Assembly (NCBI RefSeq): GCF_000178835.2
Contig: NC_015275.1
Span: forward strand, 3,431,001 to 3,495,000
DNA: 64,000 nucleotides
Source of the DNA: Cellulosilyticum lentocellum DSM 5427
GTDB lineage: Bacteria; Bacillota; Clostridia; Lachnospirales; Cellulosilyticaceae
Direction of reading: 5' to 3'
Shown: positions 45,190-54,706 of the stretch, one piece after another
Numbering within the stretch: the stretch's first letter is position 1
How the letters are laid out: every line of letters starts with the position of its first letter
Made by a program: the position numbers and the translations under genes
Notes under the pieces: model-generated
Seen by the model: the letters and a program-made list of their open reading frames with translations, nothing else
What the model was told of the DNA's origin: nothing
Databases searched by the model: none

Positions 45190-46476
45190 TTATCCACTGA
45201 TTTCTCCTAAGTTGTCCATTACATTAGTGGAAAGTTCTACCTCTATGCCCCTGCTTGTTAAAGTTCTAAAAAAATGCTTTTGTACCTGACTACTGATAAA
45301 AGGAGAAGTAAAGCTAATAGAGAGCTTGTCTCCATAAGAGCATAAACAAACCTGTACCTTAGTTGTACTTACACAAACGTCAAAGGCATCAATATAGGGT
45401 TCTAACTCTTTTGGCATCGTAACCTTTCCAATATTAGAAAAACTAGTGGTTACCTCATTGCTAGATAAATGATGTGCAAAACGTAGGGTAGGCTTTTTAA
45501 GGACTAATGGGATAGCCCTTGTTATATAATTATGTTCTAGAGCAACTAAACGATTTAAACGTAGCTGGAATTTTTCTGTCGTTAATTCCTTTTCAAAAAA
45601 GCTCTTTAAATAACTAATAATCTCCGTCAGCTCTGGTTCCTTGTCTCCGAAGTAATAAGGTACATGAACCACACTAAAAAAGTTACGTGCTGAAGCTGAT
45701 TTAAAATATGGCCTCAAATTAACGGGAACAGATACCACCACAGGACGTTTTCTATCCTTGATGGCCATTTCTTTTCCTATAGAAGCTATCAGTATTGCTC
45801 CTAAATAAACCGTCAAGGTTGTATCATACTCATGGGCTTCTTTTAAAACTGCTTTTACCGATACAATGCCATTAACTACTTTAAGAATATCTCCCTCTAG
45901 TCTTTCTCCTCTAATCTTATAGGCTTTTCCTAGAGAAGGATTTTTAGCACTTTTACCTTTGGAAAAATGTGCTTTAAAACCATCTGCTTCTTTCTCCGCC
46001 GTAGAAGCATCATAGTCGATTTCTGGTATATAATCCTTAAAGACTTCCTTATGTTTTAAAACCAAGTAATGGCGCACTATGGTTTTTAGAAATTGCAGTG
46101 CGCCTACACCATCTGTTAGTGCATGATAAATTTCTAAATTAATGCGCTTTTTATAATAGGTTACCTCAAATAATAGATTCTTGGTGTCCTCATGATATAG
46201 CGCACTACAAGGTGGTTTACTTTCTTCTTCAACCTTAGGCTTTAAACGGCTTGTTTCAAAGTAATACCAAAACAAGCCCTTTCTAATAATAGAAGCATAA
46301 AGCGGAAAGGACTTCATGGTTTTATCTAAAGCTTGCTGCAAAAGTTTTGGTTCAACCTCTTCTTTTAATCTGCAAGCAAATCTAAATACTTTTGTATCTT
46401 GATTATTACTAGTGGGTGGAAAAATCTTGGCAGCATTATCTAGACGCCTCCAAGCTGGTGTTTTTGTTTCGTTCAT
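45190..46476 (-). CDS. Alcohol acetyltransferase-like / condensation-fold acyltransferase
   Basis: A 428-residue protein of the chloramphenicol acetyltransferase and condensation-domain superfamily. The catalytic HxxxDG motif is HALTDGVGAL (about 136-145), with the late structural NIGKV segment. It should transfer an acyl group to an alcohol or amine. It begins inside the esterase gene (41-base overlap) with AAGGGGA upstream of its ATG, so synthesis of the two is coupled; ester making and ester splitting in one operon suggests remodelling of a lipid or glycolipid. Confidence 0.85.
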   Translation of the reverse strand: MNETKTPAWRRLDNAAKIFPPTSNNQDTKVFRFACRLKEEVEPKLLQQALDKTMKSFPLYASIIRKGLFWYYFETSRLKPKVEEESKPPCSALYHEDTKNLLFEVTYYKKRINLEIYHALTDGVGALQFLKTIVRHYLVLKHKEVFKDYIPEIDYDASTAEKEADGFKAHFSKGKSAKNPSLGKAYKIRGERLEGDILKVVNGIVSVKAVLKEAHEYDTTLTVYLGAILIASIGKEMAIKDRKRPVVVSVPVNLRPYFKSASARNFFSVVHVPYYFGDKEPELTEIISYLKSFFEKELTTEKFQLRLNRLVALEHNYITRAIPLVLKKPTLRFAHHLSSNEVTTSFSNIGKVTMPKELEPYIDAFDVCVSTTKVQVCLCSYGDKLSISFTSPFISSQVQKHFFRTLTSRGIEVELSTNVMDNLGEISG

Positions 46477-47404
46477 CTTCTGTCCCCTTACTTAAAAAAC
46501 GATTAATTATAGTATAACACGTTTTTACCTCTTCAAACAAAGGGGGTAGTGCAAAAAAACCATGAATAGCTTCTGGAATTTCATAAAATTCTACCTCATT
46601 ACCAGCAGCTTTTAACTTTTCTCCATAGGCTTTACCCTCATCTCTTAACAAATCAAATTCTGCTGTAATCATTAAGGTTCTTGGTTGATTAGTTAAATCT
46701 TCCGCTAGTAAGGGTGCCACATAAGGATTCTGAAGTTCCTTAGGGTCACTCACATATAAGCTGAGGTAGTTAGCCATACGTGTCTGAGTTAGCAAATAAT
46801 CCTTCCCATTTTCCTTAACAGATGGGAAGGGTGAAGCATCACTATAATCATTATAGGTGGCTGGATAAAGTAAAATCTGCTGCTCTACTTGAAACTCACC
46901 TCTATCTCTGGCTAACAAAGACACAGCCGCTGCTAAATTAGCCCCTGCACTATCTCCTATTAAAGTTACTTTTTCTAATGGATGGTTAAATAATAGGGTA
47001 TGAGATACCACTTCCTTAACCACTGCATAACAATCCTCAAGCCCAGCTGGAAAAGGATGCTCTGGTGCAAGACGATAGTCTACAGATAAAACAATATGAC
47101 CTGTCTTATTAGCGAGACGTGTACATACTTTACTATAACTATCGATATTACCTGTTACAAAGCCTCCTCCATGAAAAAAAATCATCAGCGGATAAACGCC
47201 TTCCTTCTGAGGAAAAAATAGTCTTACAGGAATCTGATGATCACCTACTTTAATCTCATGATCCCAAATTTTATAAAAAGGCTTAAGCATATGAGGATGG
47301 GCAAGATTCACCATTCTGCGCTCGAGCTTGTATGTTTCTCTTAAGTCTTTTTCTGGATAAATCATTTTTCTGAGTGTCGTTAGCATCTTTTTATTAATTG
47401 GCAT
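46436..47404 (-). CDS. Alpha/beta-hydrolase esterase, HSL/acetyl-esterase family
   Basis: The 322-residue protein has the HGGGF oxyanion motif (about 77-81), nucleophile GDSAG (about 149-153), the acidic residue in TAEFDLLRDEG and catalytic histidine in AIHGFFAL. This is the hormone-sensitive-lipase family (Aes-like) acting on short acyl esters. It is the first gene of the three-gene operon with the acyltransferase and DUF6320 protein. Confidence 0.94.
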   Translation of the reverse strand: MPINKKMLTTLRKMIYPEKDLRETYKLERRMVNLAHPHMLKPFYKIWDHEIKVGDHQIPVRLFFPQKEGVYPLMIFFHGGGFVTGNIDSYSKVCTRLANKTGHIVLSVDYRLAPEHPFPAGLEDCYAVVKEVVSHTLLFNHPLEKVTLIGDSAGANLAAAVSLLARDRGEFQVEQQILLYPATYNDYSDASPFPSVKENGKDYLLTQTRMANYLSLYVSDPKELQNPYVAPLLAEDLTNQPRTLMITAEFDLLRDEGKAYGEKLKAAGNEVEFYEIPEAIHGFFALPPLFEEVKTCYTIINRFLSKGTEDERNKNTSLEASR

Positions 47405-47496
47405 AGTAGTCTCCTCGGCACTTTTTAATGGTTTACTTTATTCTTGTATTATAAGGCTTTATAGCAGTATTATTCAACGCATAGCTACCAATATAT

Positions 47497-48042
47497 TTAT
47501 ATTGTTACGTAGGTAATAGGATGATTCAAATAGGGAATCAATCTTTCTATTAAATCAGAGGTTTTAATCTTTAAGCTAGTAGTATTGATACAAGGGTGGA
47601 AACCAAAATACTCTGTTTCTAAAATGGCTTCATCTATAAGTAATTGTACTCTTTGTTCTTGATCATAAAGTAACCCTGTAATACTTACAGAGCCTGGTGT
47701 TAAATTTAAATAGTCTTCTAATATTTCAGGTGCACCAAACGATAATCTAGTAGAACCTATTTGCTGAGCAATAGGGCTACTTTTAAACGTTTTATCTCCT
47801 GGCATCACTAATAAATAATAGTGGTCTTTTTTACTATTGCATAAAAATAAATTTTTATAAATGGTGATTCCTAGATACTGATCAATTTCTCCGCAGTCTT
47901 CTATGGTTGCCACTGCTTCATGATCTAAACGTTCAAAAGGAATACCTAGCTGCTCTAAAATAGAATAAATAGCCATTTCTTTTTCTAATCTACCTTCTGG
48001 AGAAGGAATAGTTGTATATAAAGTCGGGTCAATCCTCATCAT
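47497..48042 (-). CDS. ProX/YbaK-type prolyl-tRNA deacylase
   Basis: A 181-residue trans-editing factor that clears alanine from Ala-tRNA(Pro), homologous to the INS domain of prolyl-tRNA synthetase. Visible signatures are KNLFLCNSKKDHYYLLVMPG, DKTFKSS, the GSVSITGLL segment and GFHPCINTTSL near the C terminus. Length is normal for ProX/PrdX. ATG 48042 and ATG 48039 are equally plausible starts. Confidence 0.92.
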   Translation of the reverse strand: MMRIDPTLYTTIPSPEGRLEKEMAIYSILEQLGIPFERLDHEAVATIEDCGEIDQYLGITIYKNLFLCNSKKDHYYLLVMPGDKTFKSSPIAQQIGSTRLSFGAPEILEDYLNLTPGSVSITGLLYDQEQRVQLLIDEAILETEYFGFHPCINTTSLKIKTSDLIERLIPYLNHPITYVTI

Positions 48043-48184
48043 TTGCGCCTTCTTTCTTCATAACCATAACATGCTGTATAGTTCATTCTTGTATTATAGG
48101 CGCTATAAACTTATTATTCAATGCTACTGCTTTAACAAAAAGGATGGCTAAACAGTTAATACCCCTTTACATCTAAACATACAA

Positions 48185-48227
48185 AAATAGGATATTATAA
48201 AACATAATGTCTTATAATATCCTATTT
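48185..48227 (-). terminator. Terminator of the purine pair
   Basis: AATAGGATATTATAA and TTATAATATCCTATT form a perfect 15-bp stem; on the minus strand TTTTT follows. It closes the purO-AICAR transformylase transcript. Confidence 0.9.
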
Positions 48228-48250
48228 CAAATTGAATTGATTATTTCATC

Positions 48251-49426
48251 TTAATGGTGGAATAAACGAATGCCTGTAAAGCACATTGCTATCCCATGTT
48301 TATTGCAAGTTTCAATCACTTGCTCATCACGAATAGAACCGCCTGGCTCAGCAATATATTTTACCCCACTCTTAACAGCTCTTTCAATATTATCTCCAAA
48401 TGGGAAGAAAGCATCTGAACCAAGTGCAACACCTTCCATTTGATCAAGCCAAACTCTTTTTTCTTCTCTTGTAAATACAGCTGGTTTTACTTTGAAAATC
48501 CTTTCCCATTCACCATCTGCTAAAACATCCATGTAATCTTCTCCAATGTAAAGGTCAATGGCATTATCACGATCTGCACGTCGAATATCATCTACAAATT
48601 GAAGACCAAGTACTTGTGGAGATTGACGAAGGAACCAGTTATCAGCTTTTGTGCCAGCAAGGCGTGTACAATGGATTCTTGATTGTTGACCAGCACCAAT
48701 ACCAATTGCTTGACCACCCTTAGCGAAACATACTGAGTTAGACTGTGTGTATTTTAAAGTAATGAGTGAAATAATTAAATCAATCTGTGCACTTTCTGGG
48801 ATTTCTTTGTTCTCTGTTACAACGTTGCTAATAAACGCTTTATCAATTTTAAGTTCATTACGACCTTGTTCAAAAGTAATACCAAATACTTCTTTACGCT
48901 CAATAGGATTTGGTATGTAGTTAGGATCAATTTGAACCACATTGTAACCGCCTTTTTTCTTACCTTTTAAAATCTCAAGTGCTTCTTCTTCATAACCAGG
49001 AGCAATAACCCCATCAGATACTTCTCTTGCAATCATCTTTGCAGTAGCCACATCGCAAACATCTGAAAGTGCAATAAAATCACCGAATGAAGACATTCTA
49101 TCTGCACCTCTAGCTCTTGCATAAGCATTTGCAAGTGGTGAAAGTTCCCCTAAATCTTCTACCCAGTAGATTTTCTTTTCTACATCAGTAAGAGGAAGCC
49201 CTACAGCAGCTCCTGCTGGTGAAACGTGCTTAAAAGAAGTTGCGGCTGGAAGCCTTGTTGCTTCTTTTAACTCTTTAACTAATTGCCAGCCATTGAATGC
49301 ATCAAGGAAGTTAATATAACCTGGTTTGCCATTTAATACTTCAATAGGAAGTGTACCCTCTTCGCTATAAATTCTTGATGGTTTTTGATTTGGATTACAG
49401 CCGTATTTCAATTCTAATTCTTTCAT
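48251..49426 (-). CDS. Stand-alone AICAR transformylase (phosphoribosylaminoimidazolecarboxamide formyltransferase)
   Basis: The 391-residue enzyme transfers a formyl group from 10-formyl-tetrahydrofolate to AICAR (ZMP), the next-to-last step of IMP synthesis. It corresponds to the C-terminal half of PurH. Visible family segments are KYGCNPNQKPSR at the N terminus, TSFKHVSPAGAAVG and the IGIGAGQQSRIHCTRLA region. ATG 49426 has GGAGG eight bases upstream; a longer frame from 49444 has none. The missing cyclohydrolase half is supplied by the adjacent PurO. Confidence 0.94.
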   Translation of the reverse strand: MKELELKYGCNPNQKPSRIYSEEGTLPIEVLNGKPGYINFLDAFNGWQLVKELKEATRLPAATSFKHVSPAGAAVGLPLTDVEKKIYWVEDLGELSPLANAYARARGADRMSSFGDFIALSDVCDVATAKMIAREVSDGVIAPGYEEEALEILKGKKKGGYNVVQIDPNYIPNPIERKEVFGITFEQGRNELKIDKAFISNVVTENKEIPESAQIDLIISLITLKYTQSNSVCFAKGGQAIGIGAGQQSRIHCTRLAGTKADNWFLRQSPQVLGLQFVDDIRRADRDNAIDLYIGEDYMDVLADGEWERIFKVKPAVFTREEKRVWLDQMEGVALGSDAFFPFGDNIERAVKSGVKYIAEPGGSIRDEQVIETCNKHGIAMCFTGIRLFHH

Positions 49427-49582
49427 TCCTATTCCTCCGCTCATTTATTTACATCCTATATAATGGTTTATCACCATTATTTCTTGATCGCTTATTACTA
49501 CCAATCAAGTCCTTCGTTTTTGATGACTTCTTTCGTCTATTTAATTTTATCTATTTAATGATACATATTTTATTATTGGTCT

Positions 49583-50290
49583 TTAATTATTTTTATTAAC
49601 AATACGTGTCTCATATTTTCCAGTTTCAAGATCAATATATCTTACAAATAAAGAAACTTTATTGTCTTCATTTAAGCTTTCCCATAACATCTGAGTGAAA
49701 TCTTCAATATCATTTGGAATTTCAACTAGCTTTGGTTCTCCTTCAAAGCTTGGTAGTGGATCTTCATTGCATTTATAAGTATGGATGAAACGTCCTTCAC
49801 CTGCTTTGGCATTTTCATATGTAAAGGTATAACGATTACAGCTTGAAGGATCTCCATTATTGCTCTTTAAAATGCTCATGGCATAGTTATAATTGCCACT
49901 TTCAATATGCATGATCCCTGAAATTCTAGGTGTGTAGTTAGGACCATCTGGCTCAAACTCTCTCGTTCTAAGCGCTTGTTCAAAAGTTTGCTGTTTATCC
50001 ATTAACTCATAAATGGTATCTGTTTGATCTCCATTCGTTACAATTGTTTTATTACCAAGTACACGAACAGGTGCATAAATGATTAAGCTTGGATCTGTTA
50101 ATTTAGAAGGATCAAAAGCTTGTGTACGAATACCTTCACCATCTTCTACGAATATACGATTTCTACTATTTTCACTTCTACCCATAATAAAGTAAGCTGT
50201 TACTGCATGTTTACCATCTTTTGATCTGCCGATGACAATCCCTCTACCTGGATATGGATTTTGTTTTAATTCGTTTTCTAATGAAATCAT
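49583..50290 (-). CDS. purO: IMP cyclohydrolase, PurO family
   Basis: A 235-residue enzyme closing the purine ring of FAICAR to IMP, of the archaeal PurO type rather than the N-terminal PurH domain. Signatures are NPYPGRGIVIG and MGRSENSRNR near the N terminus, and GDPSSCNRYTF in the middle. ATG 50290 has GGAG eight bases before; the ATG at 50296 is too close. A ZTP riboswitch precedes it, so the pair responds to the very substrate (Z nucleotide) that accumulates when the folate-dependent step slows. Confidence 0.95.
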   Translation of the reverse strand: MISLENELKQNPYPGRGIVIGRSKDGKHAVTAYFIMGRSENSRNRIFVEDGEGIRTQAFDPSKLTDPSLIIYAPVRVLGNKTIVTNGDQTDTIYELMDKQQTFEQALRTREFEPDGPNYTPRISGIMHIESGNYNYAMSILKSNNGDPSSCNRYTFTYENAKAGEGRFIHTYKCNEDPLPSFEGEPKLVEIPNDIEDFTQMLWESLNEDNKVSLFVRYIDLETGKYETRIVNKNN

Positions 50291-50384
50291 CTTCATTCTC
50301 CTTTAATCATTTTTAATTACTTTTGAGTCATCTCAGTGTCAGCATCATCTTTAGTCCTTCAATGATATTATTTTCTAAAAACGA

Positions 50385-50436
50385 AAAATGCCGGCACCTG
50401 AGTAACCTTACAAAGGTCGCCCAGGCGGTCGGCATT
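50385..50436 (-). terminator. Expression platform terminator of the ZTP riboswitch
   Basis: On the minus strand ATGCCGACCGCCTG pairs with CAGGTGCCGGCAT and is followed by TTTTTCGTTTTT. Its left arm includes the aptamer's CCGCCTGGGC, so Z-nucleotide binding and termination exclude each other. Confidence 0.9.
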
Positions 50437-50488
50437 TCTAAATTTCTGTACTCCCTGTGGGTGCTCCCACTTATCCGCCAGTCGTACA
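50418..50488 (-). promoter_or_regulatory. ZTP/ZMP riboswitch aptamer (pfl motif)
   Basis: The minus strand has the pfl signature: GTACGACTGGCGGATAAG, a GTGGG-stem with GGGAGTAC closing the first helix, then a linker and CCGCCTGGGC (on plus strand gcccaggcgg, 50419-50428), which supplies the second domain and pseudoknot. It lies about 130 bases upstream of purO, where ZTP switches turn on one-carbon and purine genes when ZMP/ZTP rises. Confidence 0.95.
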
Positions 50489-50586
50489 GAACCTAAATTT
50501 AGGGTACACTATTTTAAATTAGATTTCAACTATAATTCATAAAAATATTATATTCTGATTTTATCAAACATTATATTTCTTCATTC

Positions 50587-51834
50587 CTAATCTTTAATCT
50601 GATTAACATTCCAACGTACTAATAATGTAACCATTAATGTCAATACTGCTGATAGATAAAGAATAAGCTCAAGCTTTGTTAAAAAGCCCTCTACTAAGAA
50701 CCCAAAGGTGAGCTGTCCTAAAGGAATACATAAAGTAGCAAAGGCAGCTCCAAATGCAGATACCTTACCTAGCATAGAAGACTGGGTGGCTTGATAAATA
50801 TAACTAGCACTTAAAACATTAGCAATCCCTAATATGAGCATAATAAGCATACCAAATACGGCAAATAAAATGGTACTCATCCCTGCATTTACCATGCGAT
50901 TGCTATAAAGATAAACGGCTATTCCCATCATCATAATAGATACAGCTGTGACGTATAAAAGGCTATGAATCTTTTTAATATGGAACTGCTTTGGCTTAAT
51001 CGCTATAATCATCCCACCTATAATCATTCCTAATGCAATAAAGCCTTCTACCATGCCATATACTTCTGAAGACATACCAAAAACGACTTTAATGATATAA
51101 GGTGCTCCTACACTAAAAATAGGTACTAAAAATAAGTTATATAAGCCTGAAATAAAAATCATACGAAATATAATAGGATTTTCATTTTTTAAGTAATGAT
51201 AGCTTTCTTTCATTTCATTAGCGAATACTTTAGTAAATGGTTCTCCCCCTTCTTTCTTTGTAAAGGGTATGGTTAAAAACATTTCCATCACTGCAGAAAA
51301 AAGAAAGCTTATAATATTAAGTATAATAACACCTTTTATTCCCAACACGCCATATAATACCCCTGCTATAAGAGGTCCTAAGAAATTACTTAATGATGCC
51401 ACCTGTTGAATAATGGCATTACCTCTTACTAACTGATCATCAGCTACCAGAATAGGAATACAGGTATTAACTATAGGTTGATATAAGGTGGATATCACCG
51501 AAAGCAGAACCATCATTATAGCTACAATGACAACGTAGTCTCTTCCTTGAAATATAAATAACGCATAAATCATTAATATGATGCCACTTATAGTATCTAA
51601 TAAGACCATCCACTTTTTCTTATCGCCTCTATCTGCTAGTATTCCTGCTATAGGAGATACTAAAACAATGGGTAGCATAGAAATAGCTAAAATAGTAGCA
51701 AATAGGCTGGCAGATCCCGTTAAATCTAATAGATATAAAGAAAGGGCAAATCGCTGAATTGAACTTCCAAATAGCGATATAATTTGCCCTATGACTAATA
51801 TCATAAAATTTTTACTATATAATTGATTAGACAT
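50587..51834 (-). CDS. MFS transporter (MFS_3/enterobactin-exporter-like)
   Basis: A 415-residue 12-helix major facilitator. Motif A is seen as GILADRGDKKKW after helix 2, and the N-terminal QIISLFGSSIQRFALSLYL resembles macrolide/siderophore exporters (MFS_3). It lies 68 bases downstream of the iron-siderophore importer ATPase gene, so it may export a siderophore or toxic ligand; this is inference from position. Confidence 0.9.
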   Translation of the reverse strand: MSNQLYSKNFMILVIGQIISLFGSSIQRFALSLYLLDLTGSASLFATILAISMLPIVLVSPIAGILADRGDKKKWMVLLDTISGIILMIYALFIFQGRDYVVIVAIMMVLLSVISTLYQPIVNTCIPILVADDQLVRGNAIIQQVASLSNFLGPLIAGVLYGVLGIKGVIILNIISFLFSAVMEMFLTIPFTKKEGGEPFTKVFANEMKESYHYLKNENPIIFRMIFISGLYNLFLVPIFSVGAPYIIKVVFGMSSEVYGMVEGFIALGMIIGGMIIAIKPKQFHIKKIHSLLYVTAVSIMMMGIAVYLYSNRMVNAGMSTILFAVFGMLIMLILGIANVLSASYIYQATQSSMLGKVSAFGAAFATLCIPLGQLTFGFLVEGFLTKLELILYLSAVLTLMVTLLVRWNVNQIKD

Positions 51835-51902
51835 ATTGTCTCCTTACTTTTCCCCTCTCATAAACCCAATCATTTTCTTAATCCCCTTGGGTTAAATATG
51901 CC

Positions 51903-52691
51903 TTAGCGCTTTGCTAAATTAAAATCTACACAGATTGGGTATTGTTTTGCTGCATCTAATTGGAGTGTTGCCTCAATGCCATACAGCTCAAATAAATTCT
52001 CTTTGGTAATCACTTCAAGTGGTTTGCCTTCAAATACGATTTGCCCCTCTTTGACGCCAATAATATAATCCGCAAACTTTGTGGCATTATTTAATTCGTG
52101 TAATACCATAACAATTGTTCTATTTTGCTGCTTATTTAAGGTTTGTAGTAGCTCTAGTATTTCTAACTGATGCGCCATATCTAAGTATGTGGTTGGTTCA
52201 TCTAATACTAGAATTTCTGTTTCTTGTGCGAGTGCCATGGCAATCCAAGCACGTTGCCTTTGTCCACCTGACAAGCTATCTACTGAGCGATTGGCAAACT
52301 CTAAAACACCTGTAACTTCCATTGCCCAATTGACTTTCTCAACATCTTCTTGTTTCATTCCCCCCATAGCATTTTGATAAGGAAATCTTCCATAAGATAC
52401 TAATTCTTTTACTAAAAGGCCGGAAGGAACTATCGGACTTTGAGGAAGCACTGCCATCTTTTTAGCAATTTCTTTTGGTGCTTGTTTTTGAATATTGATA
52501 CCATTTAATTTGATTTCTCCCTTTTTAGGTGAAATAATACGTGCAATGGTTTTTAATAGCGTAGATTTACCACAACCATTAGCACCAATAATCATAGTGA
52601 TTTTCCCCATAGGAATTTTAAGATTCATATTTGCAATAATTAACTTGTGCTCATAAGCCACTTGTAACTTGCTTACTTCAATTGCTTCCAT
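51903..52691 (-). CDS. Iron-siderophore ABC importer, ATP-binding protein
   Basis: A 262-residue FepC/FhuC-like ATPase. Walker A is GANGCGKST, Q-loop AVLPQS, signature LSGGQRQR, Walker B EILVLDEPT, H-loop VLHELN. It drives uptake with the two permeases encoded upstream. Gap to the permease gene is 30 bases. Confidence 0.95.
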   Translation of the reverse strand: MEAIEVSKLQVAYEHKLIIANMNLKIPMGKITMIIGANGCGKSTLLKTIARIISPKKGEIKLNGINIQKQAPKEIAKKMAVLPQSPIVPSGLLVKELVSYGRFPYQNAMGGMKQEDVEKVNWAMEVTGVLEFANRSVDSLSGGQRQRAWIAMALAQETEILVLDEPTTYLDMAHQLEILELLQTLNKQQNRTIVMVLHELNNATKFADYIIGVKEGQIVFEGKPLEVITKENLFELYGIEATLQLDAAKQYPICVDFNLAKR

Positions 52692-52721
52692 TTGTTCCTC
52701 CTAGCTTTTTAATTAAAAAGT

Positions 52722-53723
52722 TTACTCACGCATCATTAAATAAACAAAATAAGGTACGCCTACAATTGCAATAGTAATACCTGCTGGTATTTCAATTGGT
52801 GAGAATATATTTCTTGAAAAAGTATCTGCAATCAAAATGATTATGCAGCTTATCATTGCAGCAAGTGGTATTTGTCTTCTATGAACAGGACCTACTATTT
52901 TTTTAGCAATATGAGGGCCTAGTAATCCAAGAAATGTAATATTCCCTGCAACAGCAGTAGCAATAGCTGCTAGCGCTACACCATAAAACATTAAGATTCT
53001 TCGCTCTTTTTCTACTTTAACCCCTAATCCAGTAGCAATTTCATCTCCTAGATCAAGTACATCTAGCGTCTTAGCTTTCCAAAAGACTAAGCCTAAAAAT
53101 ATAATAGCTAATGGGGCTATGACATAAAAAAACTTCCAACTGCTTCCCCAGAGACTTCCACTAATCCAGGTTAGCACTTGATTATAATCACCTTTTGACA
53201 TATTTAATTGATATAAAGTAATAATCGCATTAATGCCTGCATTAACGCCAATACCCACTAAAATGAGCCTAGTTGGTGAGATGCCTCTTTTATAGCTTAA
53301 ACGATAAATAATCATTGCGCTCAAAAGAGCTCCTATAATAGCTACAAAAGGCATTAGAAATAATGATAAATCTCCAATTTGACTATAATAATTCGTTCCA
53401 CCATAGTTAATGAGTAGCACCACTGCAAGACCTGCTCCTGCATTGATTCCAATAATTCCAGGCTCTGCTAGTTCATTTCTCGTTACTCCCTGAAGCACGC
53501 AGCCTGATGTTGATAAACAGAGGGCTACTACTAGTGCCACAAAAATACGTGGTAATCTAATATCCCAAATAGTCATGCTTTGAAGTTTATTACCATTTCC
53601 AATAAGGGTCTGAAGTATATTCGGAAAACTTATGGTATAACTTCCCCAACTCATTGCTATCAAAATGGCTACCAGCAAAAGAAGACTAGTCATGATACTA
53701 GCGATCAAAATACGTTTTTTCAT
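52722..53723 (-). CDS. Iron-siderophore ABC importer permease (FecD/FepG-like)
   Basis: A 333-residue BtuC/FecCD-family permease with about ten membrane helices. Motifs include GVTRNELAEPGIIGINAGAG and GNITFLGLLGPHIAKKI, the coupling loop to the ATPase. It is two bases from the first permease gene; together they form the heterodimeric channel. Confidence 0.95.
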   Translation of the reverse strand: MKKRILIASIMTSLLLLVAILIAMSWGSYTISFPNILQTLIGNGNKLQSMTIWDIRLPRIFVALVVALCLSTSGCVLQGVTRNELAEPGIIGINAGAGLAVVLLINYGGTNYYSQIGDLSLFLMPFVAIIGALLSAMIIYRLSYKRGISPTRLILVGIGVNAGINAIITLYQLNMSKGDYNQVLTWISGSLWGSSWKFFYVIAPLAIIFLGLVFWKAKTLDVLDLGDEIATGLGVKVEKERRILMFYGVALAAIATAVAGNITFLGLLGPHIAKKIVGPVHRRQIPLAAMISCIIILIADTFSRNIFSPIEIPAGITIAIVGVPYFVYLMMRE

Positions 53724-53725
53724 TC

Positions 53726-54706
53726 TTAGCTCTCCTTCCTAACCATCCAAATAAATAGTGGCACTCCTACTAAAGAGGTAAATAATCCTACTGGTGTTTC
53801 ATAAGGTTGATTTACTAGCCTTGCCAGTATATCTGACCAAATGACAACAGTAGCACCTAGTAAGAATGATAGTGGCATCAGCTTGCGGTAATCTTGTCCA
53901 ATTAGTTTTCTTAAAATATGAGGTACGATTAAACCAACAAAAGAAATGTTTCCTGCCACAGCAACACATACGGCGCACATAGGAATTATTAATAATAAGG
54001 TATACATACGTATTCTCGTTGGATTTTGCCCAAGTCCAATACAAACATCTTCACCTAGGTTTACAATATTAATCTTAGGTGCTAAAAGTAGTGCAAGAAT
54101 GGCTGTTATTCCGCCAACACTCACTAATAGCTTAACACTCTCCCAAGTAACTGCTCTAAACCCACCTGAAATCCAAAATGCGAGGTTTTGTGATTTATTA
54201 GTTAGTAGTGCAATAATCGTTGCCATTGATATAAAAAACGTACTTAACGCAGTTCCTGCCAATAATAATCTAGAAATATTCATATTACGGGCACTTTTCA
54301 TACTAAATGCTAATACTAATAGGCCACTGATCATCGCACCAATAAATGCAGCAGTCGTATTGCCTAATAAGCCATAAATCATAGGACTTGCACCTAAAAT
54401 GGCAATTGCAAGTGTAGCACCTTGGGTAATCCCCATTAAAGAAGGCTCTGCTACTGGATTACGTGTCACCCCTTGCATCATAGCGCCTGACATACCAAGT
54501 ATACCGCCTACAAAGGCGGTACTAATGACTCTTGGTATTCTGACATCTCGAACTAATTGCATCTCTAGTACATCTTGGTAGTTAAAAAGACTTTCCCATA
54601 CCACTTGTAAGGGAATGCTTTTTGCTCCTGCACATATAGCAATAGCTAGCCCTACTATTGCTATTGCACTACAACCTACTGTTAAAAGAAAAACTTTCTT
54701 ATTCAT
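53726..54706 (-). CDS. Iron-siderophore ABC importer permease (FecC/FepD-like)
   Basis: A 326-residue BtuC/FecCD-family permease. Motifs are GVTRNPVAEPSLMGITQGAT and GNISFVGLIVPHILRKL. It overlaps the substrate-binding protein gene by eight bases, so the operon is translationally linked. Confidence 0.95.
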   Translation of the reverse strand: MNKKVFLLTVGCSAIAIVGLAIAICAGAKSIPLQVVWESLFNYQDVLEMQLVRDVRIPRVISTAFVGGILGMSGAMMQGVTRNPVAEPSLMGITQGATLAIAILGASPMIYGLLGNTTAAFIGAMISGLLVLAFSMKSARNMNISRLLLAGTALSTFFISMATIIALLTNKSQNLAFWISGGFRAVTWESVKLLVSVGGITAILALLLAPKINIVNLGEDVCIGLGQNPTRIRMYTLLLIIPMCAVCVAVAGNISFVGLIVPHILRKLIGQDYRKLMPLSFLLGATVVIWSDILARLVNQPYETPVGLFTSLVGVPLFIWMVRKES

